A stretch of DNA of 64,000 nt from NCBI GenBank assembly GCA_029945375.1, contig CM057060.1, forward strand, positions 2,542,001-2,606,000. The letters are read 5' to 3'. This DNA is from Agaricus subrufescens. Its lineage: Eukaryota; Basidiomycota; Agaricomycetes; Agaricales; Agaricaceae. The translations under genes were made by a program, and so were the position numbers. How positions within the stretch are numbered: the stretch's first letter is position 1; each line of letters opens with the position of its first letter. Under the pieces are notes generated by a model, which worked only from the letters and a program-made list of their open reading frames with translations, searched no databases and was not told the origin of the DNA. Below are positions 1 to 12,308 of this stretch, piece by piece.

Positions 1-904
1 CCGCAAGCTGTCAGCTACCAAGCGCAGCTCGCTGCGAGTCGCGCCTCTCGAGATTCATACCGAGCGTGGCGACGACGATTTGTTCCGTTCCGCCTCTAAT
101 TTATTTCCCCGCAATATCCCAGAACGCCCGTCTACTCCAAGCAATATTTCCCGCCCTGATCCCGCGCATATAACTTTCCGCCATCTCATGCCTGTTATCG
201 ATGATGGCCTGTAAATCTGTTCTCTCTCTTTCCGTGTTGTATCATTATTTTCCGTTGAGCACGATTCGAGCTCCGGCCTCTCCTCTCGCATTTGTCTCGG
301 TTTTTGCACCCACCTCAAACCCTCTATCTGCTTCTCCTCTCGCAAAGGCTCATCCTCTCTGTTTTCGCATTTTTTTCCACGCCTGCATGAAACCGAATAC
401 GCCCAATCGCACTACACATTTAATTCTCAGTTTATCCATCCCACGATAGGCTTCGCGTTAGCCGTTTTCAGCTGCCGTATCAATATCTTACGACATCTAG
501 TATCGACCCTGCTCTTCTCTTTTTTGTTCACTCATCTTTTCCGTAATTTATTGTCCGTATGTATGTATGACATTTCATCTCCCGTCGCATTAGCATCTCG
601 TTTCTTCTCTTTTTCCTGCTTCTGACAGTGCCCTTGTTTTCGTTGCAGCTCCTTTTCGTTAGTTTGATCCTCTCTGTACCTGGTTGTCCATGGACTCGAT
701 TAGCGTACTGTACTGTAGCTTTGCGTATGCAAAATGACTTGCCGCACTTGCGTTTCCCACCCGACTGCGTGTACCTACGATAAATAGATTCGTCATTATG
801 ACTCGGCGCGGAATGGGTTAATTATAAAAGGGACCCCAGATCGGACTGCTGTTCACCCGAAATATCATCAAAACCTCGACCATCTCACCGTCCGTCAAAC
901 AAAT
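1..904. other. Upstream region of SER1; no gene seen
   Basis: No convincing coding sequence is seen. The stretch is rich in CT runs, as in many fungal promoters and 5' leaders. A TATA box (TATAAAAG) lies at 823-830, about 75 bases before the start codon at 905, and probably serves the aminotransferase gene. Confidence 0.6.
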
Positions 905-2277
905 ATGGCGACTTCCGAGCGAGTCATTAATTTTGGCGCTGGCCCTTCAGCTTTGCCTGATTCTGTTTTGGAAGAGGCCACAAAGGGGCTGCTTAATTTT
1001 GACAACACCGGTATCGGCATCGCGGAGATCTCTCATCGTTCGCCCGAATTCACTGCCTACCTCGCCGGCGTCGAGGCTTCGATCAGGCAACAACTCAATG
1101 TTCCGTCAACTCATTCTATCCTGTTCACCCAGGGTGGAGGAACCGCTCAGTTCTCTGCTGTCATCCTGAACCTCCTCGCTCGCCATAGGCTTTTGTATCC
1201 TGATCTACGCGAAGAAGAGCGTGGTCTTGATTATGTGCTTACGGGATCGTGGAGTGTCGCTGCGTATAAAGAGGCTTTGAGGTTGGGTGGCGGACAAGTC
1301 AATGTGGCGGCTGATGGAAGGGTGTTTTCTGAAGATTCGAAGACGTTTGATAATATCCCGCCTCATGATTCCTTCAAATTCTCTGATAACCCCGCTTTGA
1401 TATATTACTGCGAAAACGAAACTGTTCATGGCGTTCAGTTCAATCATGCCATATCTGAACAGGAACAAGGACAAGGGCAAGGACGGGAGGAGGGGACATT
1501 TCCGTTTCATCTTTTACCGAAGGATCGGTTGATGCCTTTGGTTGGGGATTATTCTTCGAGTTTTATGTCGAGGCCGATTCCACGTTTGGCGGATCACGCT
1601 GTCATTTACGCTGGGGCTCAAAAGAATATCGGGCCTGCAGGGTTGACGATTGTGATTGTTCGGAAAGATTGTATAGTTGATGTTGATGCTGCTGCGAAAT
1701 TGGGTGCTCAACCTGTTCCGATTACGCTTTCGTACAAGACGCTTGCGGATGGGAATAGTGTTTATAACACTCCGCCGGTGTTGGCTATATATATTTCTGG
1801 GTTGGTGTTGAAGAGGAATGCGGAGTTGGGGGGGTTGGAGTATTATGAGGGGGTTAATAGGAGGAAGGCGGAGATGGTTTATGGGGAGTTGAGGTTTGGA
1901 GAGGAGAGGGGAGTTTTTAGGGGGCATGTGAAGAGGGGATCGGTGAGTTGGATGAATGTGGTTTTTGTGGTGCTTGGAGAGGGGAAGGAGAAGGAGTTTT
2001 TGAAGGGTGCGGAAGAGAAAGGTATGGTTGGGATAAAAGGACATCGGTATGTTCTTTTTTTGATTTTTAGCTGATTGTAATTGGTGCTGATGAATGGTTT
2101 GTGTTTATTGTAGTTCTGTTGGAGGCGAGTTTTCCTGCTCGTTTGTTTTTTTGACCCTGGCTTTACAGCTGACCTTTTATTGTGATAGGCATTCGCATTT
2201 CGTTGTACAATGCGATCACGGAAGAACAAACAGAAAAAATCGTCAAGTACATGCGAGAATTCGTAGAATCCCAATAG
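905..2277 (+). CDS. SER1: Phosphoserine aminotransferase
   Basis: PLP enzyme that converts 3-phosphohydroxypyruvate and glutamate to phosphoserine and 2-oxoglutarate, the second step of serine synthesis. The protein opens with the family signature INFGAGPSALP and has the PLP lysine in AGAQKNIGPAG (K240). Exons are 905-2046, 2114-2124 and 2189-2277, giving 413 residues, close to the family's roughly 390-400. The middle exon is only 11 bases. It is needed to restore the conserved KGHRSVGGIR motif, since joining the outer exons directly puts the C-terminus out of frame. Intron 2 begins with GC (AG|GCGAGT) instead of GT. The C-terminus ends KYMREFVESQ. The start is the first ATG after the TATA box. 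Function is firm from family motifs; the microexon is inferred from frame and motif restoration. Confidence 0.94.
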
Positions 2278-2460
2278 ATGAATGTGAATCCATATGTTGT
2301 AACCAATAGATTGTTTATTATCCAGCCTTTTCGCATTACAATGCGAATCTGTTACGTGAACCATACTCAATAACACATCTTGAAAACGACGTCATCATCA
2401 AATACATGTCACCCACAAAGATGGGTTTATATAAAATTACGAAACCGACCTTCTCAACAA

Positions 2461-2561
2461 GTCACTTTGCCGGAGTGGTTAACGGGATCGCCTGCTACTA
2501 AAACAAGTGGCTGATTAGCGGTTGGTCTTTGACCGCGAGTGTTCGAATCGCTCAGGTGACG
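2461..2561 (+). tRNA. tRNA-Ser (anticodon GCT) with 19-base intron
   Basis: The acceptor stem pairs GTCACTT with AGGTGAC, one G-T wobble included. The anticodon stem pairs 2487-2491 with 2518-2522 around loop CTGCTA|A. The anticodon GCT is at 2494-2496 and the intron at 2498-2516, after base 37, the usual eukaryotic place. A long variable arm (GGTC/GACC) marks a serine tRNA, and the T-loop is TTCGAAT. The discriminator is G2561. A T-run just downstream (2564-2569) fits a Pol III terminator. Confidence 0.92.
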
Positions 2562-2972
2562 TCATTTTTTCTTACCCTCTTGTTTTTTTTCTTTATCATG
2601 TTTGCCGTAACAACCCCGGTGCCGCCGGGATAGAAAGCCGTATATCGCGGGGTGTATTTGTTCTATCATTTATTTTTTTTGGCAGCGATAGTATGATGGG
2701 ACTATGTTACCAACGCGACTGCATGATAGTAATGTAGATAACTAGCTTAGATTATTTAGCATGGGTGTCTCTGAAATCGCCGCTAAATGACATTAGGACA
2801 TTAACTATACTCTGAACCCTTTCCTTAAAAAAGTGGAAATTTGTACTTGGCCTCGGGTACGGTCCAAGCGCGGCCCTCCACCCATTGTTAGCTCTATTTG
2901 GGGAGGAAAGGGGGTTTGATTTACCTTGGGTGTAAGAAGAATAAGTATCCCATGAATAATCGACCAAACATG

Positions 2973-3072
2973 TGCCCCATGGCTGAGTTGGTTACAGCGT
3001 CCGACTGTTACTCCAGGTTGATTCTTGGTATTAGCAATCGGAAGGTCGAGAGTTCGAGCCTCTCTGGGGCAG
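2973..3072 (+). tRNA. tRNA-Asn (anticodon GTT) with 26-base intron
   Basis: Acceptor arm TGCCCCA pairs with TGGGGCA (3065-3071). The D-arm contains GAGTTGGTTA. The anticodon stem TCCGA (3000-3004) pairs with TCGGA (3038-3042). The anticodon GTT is 3007-3009 and the intron 3011-3036, between bases 37 and 38. The T-arm GAGAG/CTCTC encloses TTCGAGC. A T-run at about 3084 follows and should terminate Pol III. The first base pair is T-A instead of the more common G-C. Confidence 0.9.
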
Positions 3073-3265
3073 GCTTGGGAACCATTTTTCTACTTTTTCA
3101 AGCCCACCTGTTTTAGTGGAACAAAGCATTCATTCCGTGTGAAGGATGTTAGAAGACAAAGCAACAAGCCACGATGTATTATTCGCTTTATTAGGCAAGT
3201 AATGGTTAGTAGTACCGTAACATCCTGACATTCTTCATTGACGCGGTACTGCGCCATCCGTCTTA

Positions 3266-6200
3266 TTATGTTCCTATAACAAATGTACTTCGGCCGCCAC
3301 GGGGGAGAATTAAGACCTTTTCTGCTCCATGAACCTGGTAAGTCTCTGTTGGTGGAATCGACATGGTCCCAGTCTCCGTACCACCTGCGACAGGAAGCGC
3401 AGAAACATTGATCTTGGGTAAAGGCAATTCTCCATGGTGCAGAGCCAGCAAAGTGACTTGCGTTGTGAATGTACCGTTTTCCTAAAGAGAAACACAAAAG
3501 ATTCGAGTCAGTTCATCTCAGGGGAAAATCTGATGTTACAGACCTTCGCCACAAATTCACCACGTTTCGGGCCACTGACCAACCAGTCTCTAATTGTCTC
3601 TTCTACATTATACCGCATCACGAATGATTGATCCTGATCGCCTCTATTTGGACCCCAATGGAAGGAAGTCTGAATCTTAAGTTCGGCGGAAATGGGTTGT
3701 CCTGCATATAAGGAAGGTGAACCATTGCTGTTAACACTGCCGAACGGCGTTGCCAGAATGCTCATGCGGGCAGCTGCCACGATCTACCATTATGGGAATG
3801 ATAATCATGAGAAGAAAAAGAAAGCTAGAAGGAGAACCCGACGCACATGCATCTGTGGTACATCGACCGGTATTCTGATCTCTCGCCAAATCCCTTCGAG
3901 ACTGTCAGAAGTTTTGGGGTGCTGATGCCGCGCCAGATTCTAGAAAAGTTTCACACATTTTGATACATGGGCGTTCAATAAGTTTAGGAAAAGTGACTCA
4001 CTTCCTTGACAATAACCAACTTTTCTCCGAATTCCGAGTCCGAGTCTTGTGGCATATCGGGAACAATCAGTTCACCAGTTACGCTATATAGTTCAACCCA
4101 TGAAACATCATTCCCAAGCGCCTCAATGAGATGGTTTATCAAAGACTCATTATGGGCTTTTGACTCATCCTTGCCCATGATAGCTTGAACTTCTTTTTCA
4201 ATTAGATCTTTCACCTCTAGCAGGAGGTCAGTCCCTGATGGCAAACGTGATACACAACTCACCAGCGCGGAGAAGGCGATACTTTATAACAAGTGTTAAA
4301 GATTCGTGTACTATATTGGGTAAGTGACTCAATCATCCTCGCAGCCATCAAAGTCATACCAGCGCCCGACGCCGAATCTATAGAAAAAATGAAATTTGCG
4401 GGTTGCATAGGGGTCACCGTCTATGTCGCTTCAGCAGAGCTGGCTTTCAAGAGTGATGAAAAATTACTCGCAATAATCTTTGGGGACAAGGATGGTGATG
4501 TAATTGTGACGCTGTCTATTCCACCAGGTGGCATTTCCAAATCTGCCGAAGCTATTCGGATATGTTGGTGACTCGTCGTGGAGATCGTGAACTTTGAGAT
4601 CAGCCTATTGGAGATAGAGATTAACAGTGTACATGGGAAAAGTTACGATACCAACTTTGATTCTCTAAAGAAATCCTGCACGTTGACGGACATTGGCAGC
4701 GTGGTGAGCAGCACCCTTGTCAAAAAGAGTTTACGGGTTATGGATGGCTGAGCTTCCGTCACGTATTCGGCCTCGATGTTAATTTTCTATTCCAGATAAG
4801 CACGATTAGCGATTAGTTTAAGGTTCATTGACTCATAAAGTACAACGTACTAGATCATGTGGTATAGATGTATCTGAGTGAGGAAGGGAGATGGAGTATT
4901 TTTCCTCCTCCCTGAGACCTCGCAGCACCAGGCTGTCACTACACGCTTCCAGCTCGATGCCTTCGTCTTAAGGAGCAGAAGTAGAAATCATTCAGCGAGC
5001 ACCAGACCGGTATACAGGAGAGTATACCTTGTAATACAACTTGGGCATACTTCCAAACTATATTCGGGCAGACAAATCGCAGACTTAACTGATCAATATT
5101 GTTCCTTCCCGTTGAGACAGTAACTAGAATAGCTGGTGGCTTGCCAAGTTCAACTGAGTTCGACATGAATAACATTGACAGTAAAACTAAGTTAGACCAC
5201 TTACTCCGAGTTGACTGATCCAATGCAACGTCGAGCGCATAAGTGTCTTGCGGCACGCGAATGACTGTATTAGACCACCTCATCGATGACTTGGCCTTTC
5301 TGTGATCCCAGTGGAATACAAGGTTTCCAATGCGAATCTTAGTAGCGCGTATTAAAAATTTTCCTGTCGAGATGACCTACGAAGAGGTCAAGACTGGCGG
5401 TTATCAGGAAGGCCTCTGATACATACAGAACAGAATAGGCGCAACGAATTGCATCCAGGAGCAATATCAGTTCCAGGGGCTACAAACTCATACTTTTCTG
5501 ATTCACGACCGGTAACAGTTACTGTAATGCTATCGATCGACAGGTCCTAGTTCGTCTTGAAGTCAGCATGGAACTCCTTCTGATCAGAAGTTACTCGGGC
5601 GCACACAGGAAAGTCGGTTGGTTACAATTGGATTAATGTAGGCACCGTCTTGCGACTCTGCGAGCTCAGCGTCGGGAGAAATTTCAATAGAAAATATCTG
5701 ATGTCCGGGCACATCGATTTCTATTCCGAGTCAGGCAAATGGAGCTTGACATTTTACATATGAGATCTCACCGGAATCTAGACAATGCGCAGTTTGCACC
5801 AACAGCGATACCAGTCGCGAAATATACTCTGCTTTGTCGTCTTCATGTATCAATAACTGATCACCTTTGTGTTCGATCAAAGTCTTGAGGTAGGACAGCA
5901 GATTATGCATCCACTCGTTATCCTTTGGTTGATCTATCTTGGCATGTGTATCCAAGGCACGTGACAACATATATGACTCTAATGCGGTCCATGTATGCGG
6001 AGAATAATGTGCAGGCAAAGAGCTATAGGTTGAGAGCGCTGGAGAATACTGTTCACGATGCCTACACAAAGAAACATTGTCAAAGGCTAATTACTGAGTC
6101 TTTTGAGAGAGCCAACATACAAATCAAGGGCGGCCAAACTTCCATGAAGTTTCAGCGCAGATTTTCTTCGACCAGCCTTGGTATACATGGAAATGGTGCG

Positions 6201-7810
6201 ATTGGTCAAATCGATATACGTCTTGTAAAATGCTTCCTTATCACTGATAACTTTGCAGAGGTCCTTGTTACTTATTGGCGTTTTTGAACTGGATTTGGGC
6301 GAACTGGATTCGCCGCGTGATTTCATGCAGAACGGCGGCTTCGCGGGTAAATGCCCGCTGTCGACGCCGATGACGTTAAGCTAGGACGTTCGTGAGTAAA
6401 CGTATGAAGTGGGGAACTTGAAAATGTTACCTGATGCCAGGCATTCTCATATAACTCCCCCTTGCTAGCGTACAATACGCTCGGTCTGCTGCCGTCTGAG
6501 GAGGGAGGGAACCAGGCATCGTACTGTTGGGTAACACTTAAAGAGGATGAGTAAATCCATGATTCGATGAAGTACAGGGGTAGTGTTTCCTTGTAACGAA
6601 GGTAGATCAATAAGAAAAAGTCTTTCACGGAATTGATTCACGACTCACGGCTACGGCACGGAGGCGTTGTCCAAATCTTGCAAGGAATGATGAGGTGTTG
6701 GTACTAATTTGGCTGATACGTCCCAGTTTTGCCAGGAGCTCACATTGTCGAGCGAGGATATAGATTCGTAAGTCGAACACCGATATGTTGCTCACAAGAA
6801 TGAGGTCGCGATAAGGTTTCTTATTGGCTGATAGTAAAGGTAGAGTGTCATCCTCCGGACCAGGATTGATCAGAGGCCCAAACCACGAGAAATTCTTCTC
6901 TGTCCAGATGTGATTGAAGAGTTCCTCTAGTTCCTCGAACTGTAATAAGGCCTCTTCATAAAAGTTCATCCCCTCGTAAGAGCTTGCAAGACTTTCCTAA
7001 GATCAGTAAGTGGGGAACATTCTTCATCATAAGCAAATCTTACTTTCAGGATGAAGAATGTACAGAAATTCCAGCCAGGCATTGATTGTTGACTCTCCGA
7101 TCGCCGGACCTCTTCCTCTCGTGAAATTACAGCAGCATCGAATGCAGTCATGAGACTGTCTTTCACTTTATTCCCAAATTCACCCCAGGCTAAAGGGCTA
7201 TCGTTTGCTGTAGACCAGGTCACTTGGATGCACCTAGGATCCCCGTGAAGCTGTAGAAGTAGAGGAATCAACAAACATACCGATCACGTTTATCCTGATT
7301 GAAATCCGTCCTCAACTTGTCAAGAACCGAACCCTTCAAGTGGAAGAGCTTTCCGCTGGGGAGGGGTGTATCGCCTTTTACGAGGTGTAGGATGAGCCAT
7401 TCCTGGTTCTTCCGAGAGACTACTGAGTTATGCCAATCTTTTACTTGTTTTTTGACCGTGTTCTTGTATATTTCAAGATCACCTGGCTATAAAGCTTCTC
7501 AATCGACAAACCCATCACAGACGTTCGCGACATGGAGTACCTCGCAAGTGACGACGTAGATATGTAGCAATGGTTTCACCAGCAACGTTACAGGTATTTG
7601 AGTAGCATGTTCATCCCGGACACTTTCGAACGGTATAAATCTGACATCAAGTTCTTGAATTGTTAGAAGAGAGGTCCCTGAGGATGGTTTCCAGTGAATA
7701 TTGCGAAGAGGAAACTGCGCCTTGAGAGTAGCCTGGATCTTGTTCCAGGCTCCAGTAGGGAGGAAAGAAGACGCAGTCGTGTAGGTCACAATGGGCCGGT
7801 TTTCAGCCAT
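3266..7810 (-). CDS. TRS130: TRAPP II complex subunit Trs130 / TRAPPC10 (many exons)
   Basis: Scaffold subunit of the TRAPP II complex, which activates Rab GTPases for late Golgi and endosomal traffic. The N-terminal exon starts at 7810 ([18 protein letters not shown]) and splices at [12 protein letters not shown] into an exon with the family-like [11 protein letters not shown]. Further exons carry [18 protein letters not shown] (about 6,900-6,970), typical of TRAPPC10. The C-terminal exons contain [20 protein letters not shown] (about 3,570-3,630) and end at the TAA 3266-3268. Exons between about 4,260 and 5,730 are short and interrupted, and I did not place every boundary. The protein should be roughly 1,200 residues. 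It is divergent from RRP3 with only 111 bases between start codons. Confidence 0.85.
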
Positions 7811-7921
7811 TGTAGTGGGGAGGTTGACCAGTTGATGATCAGGGTACGTCGGTATTTAGAACGTCATTACTCGTGGGAACTGATATCAAAAATTCTGAAA
7901 ACATATCTCCCAAAAACCACC
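7811..7921. promoter_or_regulatory. Shared divergent promoter, TRS130 / RRP3
   Basis: Only 111 bases separate the two start codons, so transcription of both genes must begin in this stretch or inside a neighbour's leader. No TATA box is obvious. Confidence 0.6.
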
Positions 7922-9494
7922 ATGCCTGCGCCAGAGGAGGCCAGTACATCTTCGTCTCCGGTACCCCCGCCCACCTTTAAATCTCTTGGTCTCATTAAAC
8001 CACTGCTAGAAGCTCTCGAACAACTTAATTTCAAGACACCAACAGAAATCCAAGCGGAGGCTCTACCGCATGCTCTCGAGGGTCGGGACATCATCGGTGT
8101 CGCTGCCACTGGCTCTGGAAAAACAGCAGCATTTGGGCTCCCGATTCTGCAAAAATTATGGGAAGAACCTAAGGGTCTATTTGCCTGTGTACTAGCTCCT
8201 ACACGCGAACTCGCATATCAAATATCCCAGCAATTTGAATCTTTAGGATCAGCTATGGGTGCTAGATGCGCCGTTATTGTTGGAGGCATGGATATGCCCG
8301 CTCAAGCCATTGCGTTAGCCAAGCGTCCCCATATCGTTGTTGCTACCCCGGGACGGCTGATGGACCACCTTGAGAAGACGAAAGGTTTCAATCTACGAAG
8401 CATCAAATTTTTGGTACGTACATCCATGTAATGGTGTTCACGAATGTTACTGACTCATCAAAGGTATTGGATGAGGCAGACCGCCTACTAGACATGGACT
8501 TTGGCCCTAGTATTGACAAAATTCTGAAACTCATACCAAAAGAACGCACCACCTACTTATTCTCAGCAACAATGACTACAAAAGTTGCGAAGCTACAAAG
8601 AGCAAGCTTGACCAACCCTGTCCGGGTCGAAGTCTCGACAAAGTATACTTTCTATATTATATAGCAGAATCTATCTCACGACGTTACAAGGTACCAAACA
8701 GTCTCCACCCTCCTTCAATACTACCTTCTTATGCCGCTCAAAGATAAGGACGCATACCTCGTCTACCTCGCTAATACTTTGGCGCAAAATTCTATCATGA
8801 TATTCACGCGCACTGTCCATGATGCTTCTCGGTGAGTTTCAGGAAACCTAGATCAAACAAGTCTTCTTACAATTCATCAGGCTATCTATTATCTTACGGA
8901 CATTAGGTTTTCCTGCGGTACCTTTGCATGGTCAGCTGTCACAAAGTCAACGACTTGGCGCCCTTGGGCAGTTCAAGAGCGGAGGACGAAGAGTGTTGGT
9001 TGCTACAGACGTCGCAAGCAGGTATGTGCTCAAAAAAAACTATTCGTTTCTTGTATTAGGAGACTCATGAAATCAAACAAAACAGAGGTTTAGATATCCC
9101 TTCCGTCGACGTTGTCATCAACTTCGACATTCCCACCCACTCAAAAGACTATATTCACCGCGTAGGTCGAACAGCCCGTGCCGGTCGTGCCGGAAAGTCG
9201 ATAACTCTTGTGACACAATACGACGTTGAACTTGTGCAACGAATAGAACAAGTCATTGGAAAGAAGATGGAACTCTGGCCGACGGATGATCAAGAAATCG
9301 CACTATTGAAGGAACGTGCTGACGAGGCTGGTCGTGTAGCTGCTGCGGAGTTGAGGGATCAAGCTATGAATGGGAAAAATAAAGGACGAAAGCGGAGGCG
9401 AGAGGGCGGCGGAAAAGATGACCAGGATAGAGATGATGATGTGGTGGAGGCTGGCATGCCAGTGAAGAAGAAGAAATCAAGGGGAGGCCGATGA
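7922..9494 (+). CDS. RRP3: DEAD-box ATP-dependent RNA helicase, Rrp3/DDX47 type
   Basis: Nucleolar helicase needed for early pre-rRNA cleavages in 18S rRNA maturation. Five exons (7922-8413, 8464-8642, 8691-8831, 8881-9021, 9086-9494) give 453 residues. Helicase motifs appear in order: Q-motif region [17 protein letters not shown], motif I ATGSGKT (K67), Ia PTRELA, Ib TPGRLMD, II DEAD (D167-D170), [24 protein letters not shown] and [12 protein letters not shown]. The C-terminal tail is Lys/Arg-rich ([19 protein letters not shown]), consistent with nucleolar targeting and rRNA binding. The assignment to Rrp3, not another DEAD-box branch, rests on the short N-terminus, the motif wording and the length. 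It ends 33 bases from the stop of the convergent oxygenase gene. Confidence 0.92.
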
Positions 9495-9527
9495 CGCCAC
9501 TGTTCTTGAAAAACAGACCATACACTC

Positions 9528-10554
9528 TTATCCCATGAACATCAGATCCGACCGGAGGACATATTTCGTGCCACTTTTAACGGGAGAACCCTCGTGCAAC
9601 ATACAATTTTGACCGTGCCTAAAGCCGTCGACGTTAGGACTTTCGAGGCTATGAGGCTAGTGCTTTACCTATGCAGGAGTGCAGTTCCCCGGTTTAGTGG
9701 TGGTATGATACTCTCTCTAGGCTTCCCTCTCTCCTCCCTATAAAAGATAGTCTGTAGAGCGATCATTCCGGACTAATATCATAGTAGAATGAGCGTATCG
9801 ACTAACCTCTCCCCCTTTAACACCATCCTCCACGCCAGACAAATAGATCAACAATGTCCATTCCGACTTGACCCCGGTTAATGTGTCCTTGACGGAATCA
9901 TCATAATGTGGCCTATATAATTGAGGTGATTTCAACAAGTTTATCCTGGTATACTGTGTGCACATACCCAAAATACTGTCCCTCACAATACTTATACATC
10001 CTTATATTTGAATTAAACGAGTGGGGAAGCCTAGGTTTATCCGAATTTGTTTTCTGCTTGCTCCAGCTCGGATATGGAAATGATGGTAGATGGGGTGTAA
10101 GGATAGTATGCAACCTTTGGGCGAAATCTAAAGACGTCACAGAAAATCTGTCTATGAGATGCAATAGTCGTGAGATCAGTTCAGACAGGCCAGAGGGAAG
10201 AGAGGAAACATACAATTGACTCTTTCAGCTTCCCCTCTTTTCTTCGGTGGTGTTAGTTCCAGTGGGAGGTTATCAATGAATTTAGCATAGGTTTTGCATT
10301 CCGCAGGAGAGAAGAATTCCTGGTGATGTAAATGTTTGAGTAAGGAGGTATTTCTTCTGTAGGGGTGTGACACAAAGAGCTGGACATACGTCGATAACTA
10401 ATATCTGATCTTCAAGAATTGTGCGACACTCCAGCTCTTCTTTCGGAGACAACTCTGGAAATAGTACTGAGGTTGTTGCAGGTGTAGAAGCTTTTGTCGT
10501 GGTTGAAGGAGTAACAGGATCTGCCTTCGAAGTTGCCGCTTTTTTCTTAGCCAT
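9528..10554 (-). CDS. 2-oxoglutarate/Fe(II) oxygenase, prolyl 4-hydroxylase-like
   Basis: Probable protein or amino-acid hydroxylase of the 2OG-Fe(II) superfamily. Six exons (10554-10390, 10319-10214, 10151-9968, 9912-9807, 9751-9669, 9618-9528) give 244 residues. The iron ligands are all present: H154 and D156 in GPHYDDSV, and H223 in CMLHEGSPV. R237 in KYVLRSDLMF should bind 2-oxoglutarate. The N-terminus is low-complexity (Lys, Thr, Ser, Ala) with no signal peptide, so a cytosolic or nuclear place is likelier than the ER. The start of the fold is VIDEFFSPAECKTYAKFID. The substrate cannot be told from sequence. Stops of this gene and RRP3 face each other 33 bases apart, so their 3' UTRs must overlap. 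Confidence 0.88.
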
Positions 10555-10679
10555 ATATAGTGAGAGTGAAGTAAAAGGAAGAAAGAGATATGTAGCTAGC
10601 TATTGATGGCAAATATAGCCGCCTGAGTCCGTATTATTACTGATAGGCCCTTTTCGGATACAGTATAGTTAAGTCTACA

Positions 10680-12211
10680 TTATTTTACATTATTACTCTG
10701 AACAGACATAGTCTGGCCGGGTACACCATTAGGATATCCAAACCATACCCCAACAAGCAGTAATGTATTCCCAGCTAAGAGAACTGCGGAAGAAAGATTT
10801 GTGGACGGATAGACATTCCACGCATATTCAATCATGAAAAGGAGACTAAGCCTATAGCAATTCAGTCAGAAAGTGTTGGTATACAGACTTTGTGCTGCAC
10901 GTGTACGCACTTGAGTATAATCGGATATCGCGTCCTCCAAGCCAAGAAAGGTATTTGCATTGAATACCAGGAATAAAATTGGTAATGCAATGACCGTGCA
11001 AACAGGATGCCAATCAAGTTAGAGGTGAACAAGACAGTTGCGGTGTCTACAATCGTAAAATAAGAACCAGCCAATTATGTTCATCAGAAGAAACTCACAA
11101 TCAGGAGTGGTTGGGAAAAGTCCAGCGGGTAGACGAGGTCGTCTTAATCCCCTATTCAAGACCTTCCAAACACCTCCATCCAATTCACACCACTTGAACA
11201 ATCCGAAACCCACCAACACAGAAACATGCCCCACGAGTAGACTGAGAGCAAAGTTTGAGCTCAAGAATGTTTCTTCATCAACAAATCTCCAATTTACAGT
11301 CCATTTGTACAAAAATACGCGACCTAGGTTGAAGGCACCTTTCAGGTAGCTCCGAGGGTCTTCAGAAAGGAAGGGAGAAGCAAGTAGCGCTTGGATTGCA
11401 ATCACGGTGAGCATTTGACGAAGGGTCGTTGCAAGTCCTCGGCGCTTGAAGATAATGACCAGAAGGCCTGGAAGGTATAATAAGATTGACATCTTGACAG
11501 AGAGTGCGAGACTGCGGGAAGGCGTCAGCACCACCTAAACTCAGAGAAAAAATGAAGTCCTACCCATAAAATAGGATACCAGTATCGTCGAGATTAAACT
11601 GATATGCCAATACTGACAGTGCCATCAAGAAGAGAGCCCAGCAGTCATTAAACAGCCTAAGGACAAAGATCGAATGTAGGCGTTTGCTGAGAGGCAACAG
11701 CAGCAGAACCCAGTTCGGGATATTTTGGGCTTTATGGTAGATTGCACACATCGTTGTCAGAGTGAGGATGTACAAGACACCATAAATGTGTTGCGCGAAT
11801 CGAACGTCGCGTCCCGCGTCCGTGAACCTGTACAAGTATTCATGAATTTTGACATGGCCAGCGGGATACCTAGAAGCCGATTGAGTTCTAATTAGAATTT
11901 AGGATGGGTTCCAAACGCACACGCATGGCCCTGTAGGTCCTGTTATCAGTGAATAGTTATGCTGCCCTTTGAGATAAAGTTCTGTCTGGATCATGTAGGT
12001 TTCCCAGTCGATCTCTGTGTCTGGTTGACGCGTGAGCTAGCCATAGTGTGTTCTCGGCGGGGGACCTACAAGAAATGAGCCTGATGATAAGCTCCATGAG
12101 GACCACATCGCCTATGAGAACGAAGCTTGCCAACGTCCAGAAGTAGCGTCTGTCGAATAATAAAGACTTGGCCAGGCCAAAGACATGATGCAAGGCAGAC
12201 GCGTTGGCCAT
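10680..12211 (-). CDS. ALG3: Dol-P-Man:Man5GlcNAc2-PP-Dol alpha-1,3-mannosyltransferase
   Basis: ER membrane mannosyltransferase that adds the sixth mannose to the lipid-linked N-glycan precursor, the first lumenal step. Six exons (12211-12070, 12020-11921, 11869-11564, 11511-11099, 11046-10911, 10851-10680) sum to 422 residues, in the family range. Diagnostic motifs are [10 protein letters not shown] near residue 47, GPTGPCVYPAGHV, RLFNDCW, and the ALG3 hallmark LHYQFYSWY in the second-last exon. Hydrophobic segments recur through the protein, as expected for a multi-pass GT-C enzyme. The tail lacks an obvious KKxx ER-return signal (ends QSNNVK). Its start is 97 bases from the stop of the phosducin-like gene on the same strand. 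Confidence 0.95.
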
Positions 12212-12308
12212 GCGTGAGAATTGTGATGCGTTCAGAAATCTACCGAGGTCAAGCTACGTGGTGGTATTGTACTGGCTCGTTAAGAATACATGCTACATTG
12301 CATTTATG

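Noticed and set aside
933..2044. Overlapping frames on both strands within the aminotransferase gene
   Set aside because: Shadows of the real frame, without conserved motifs.
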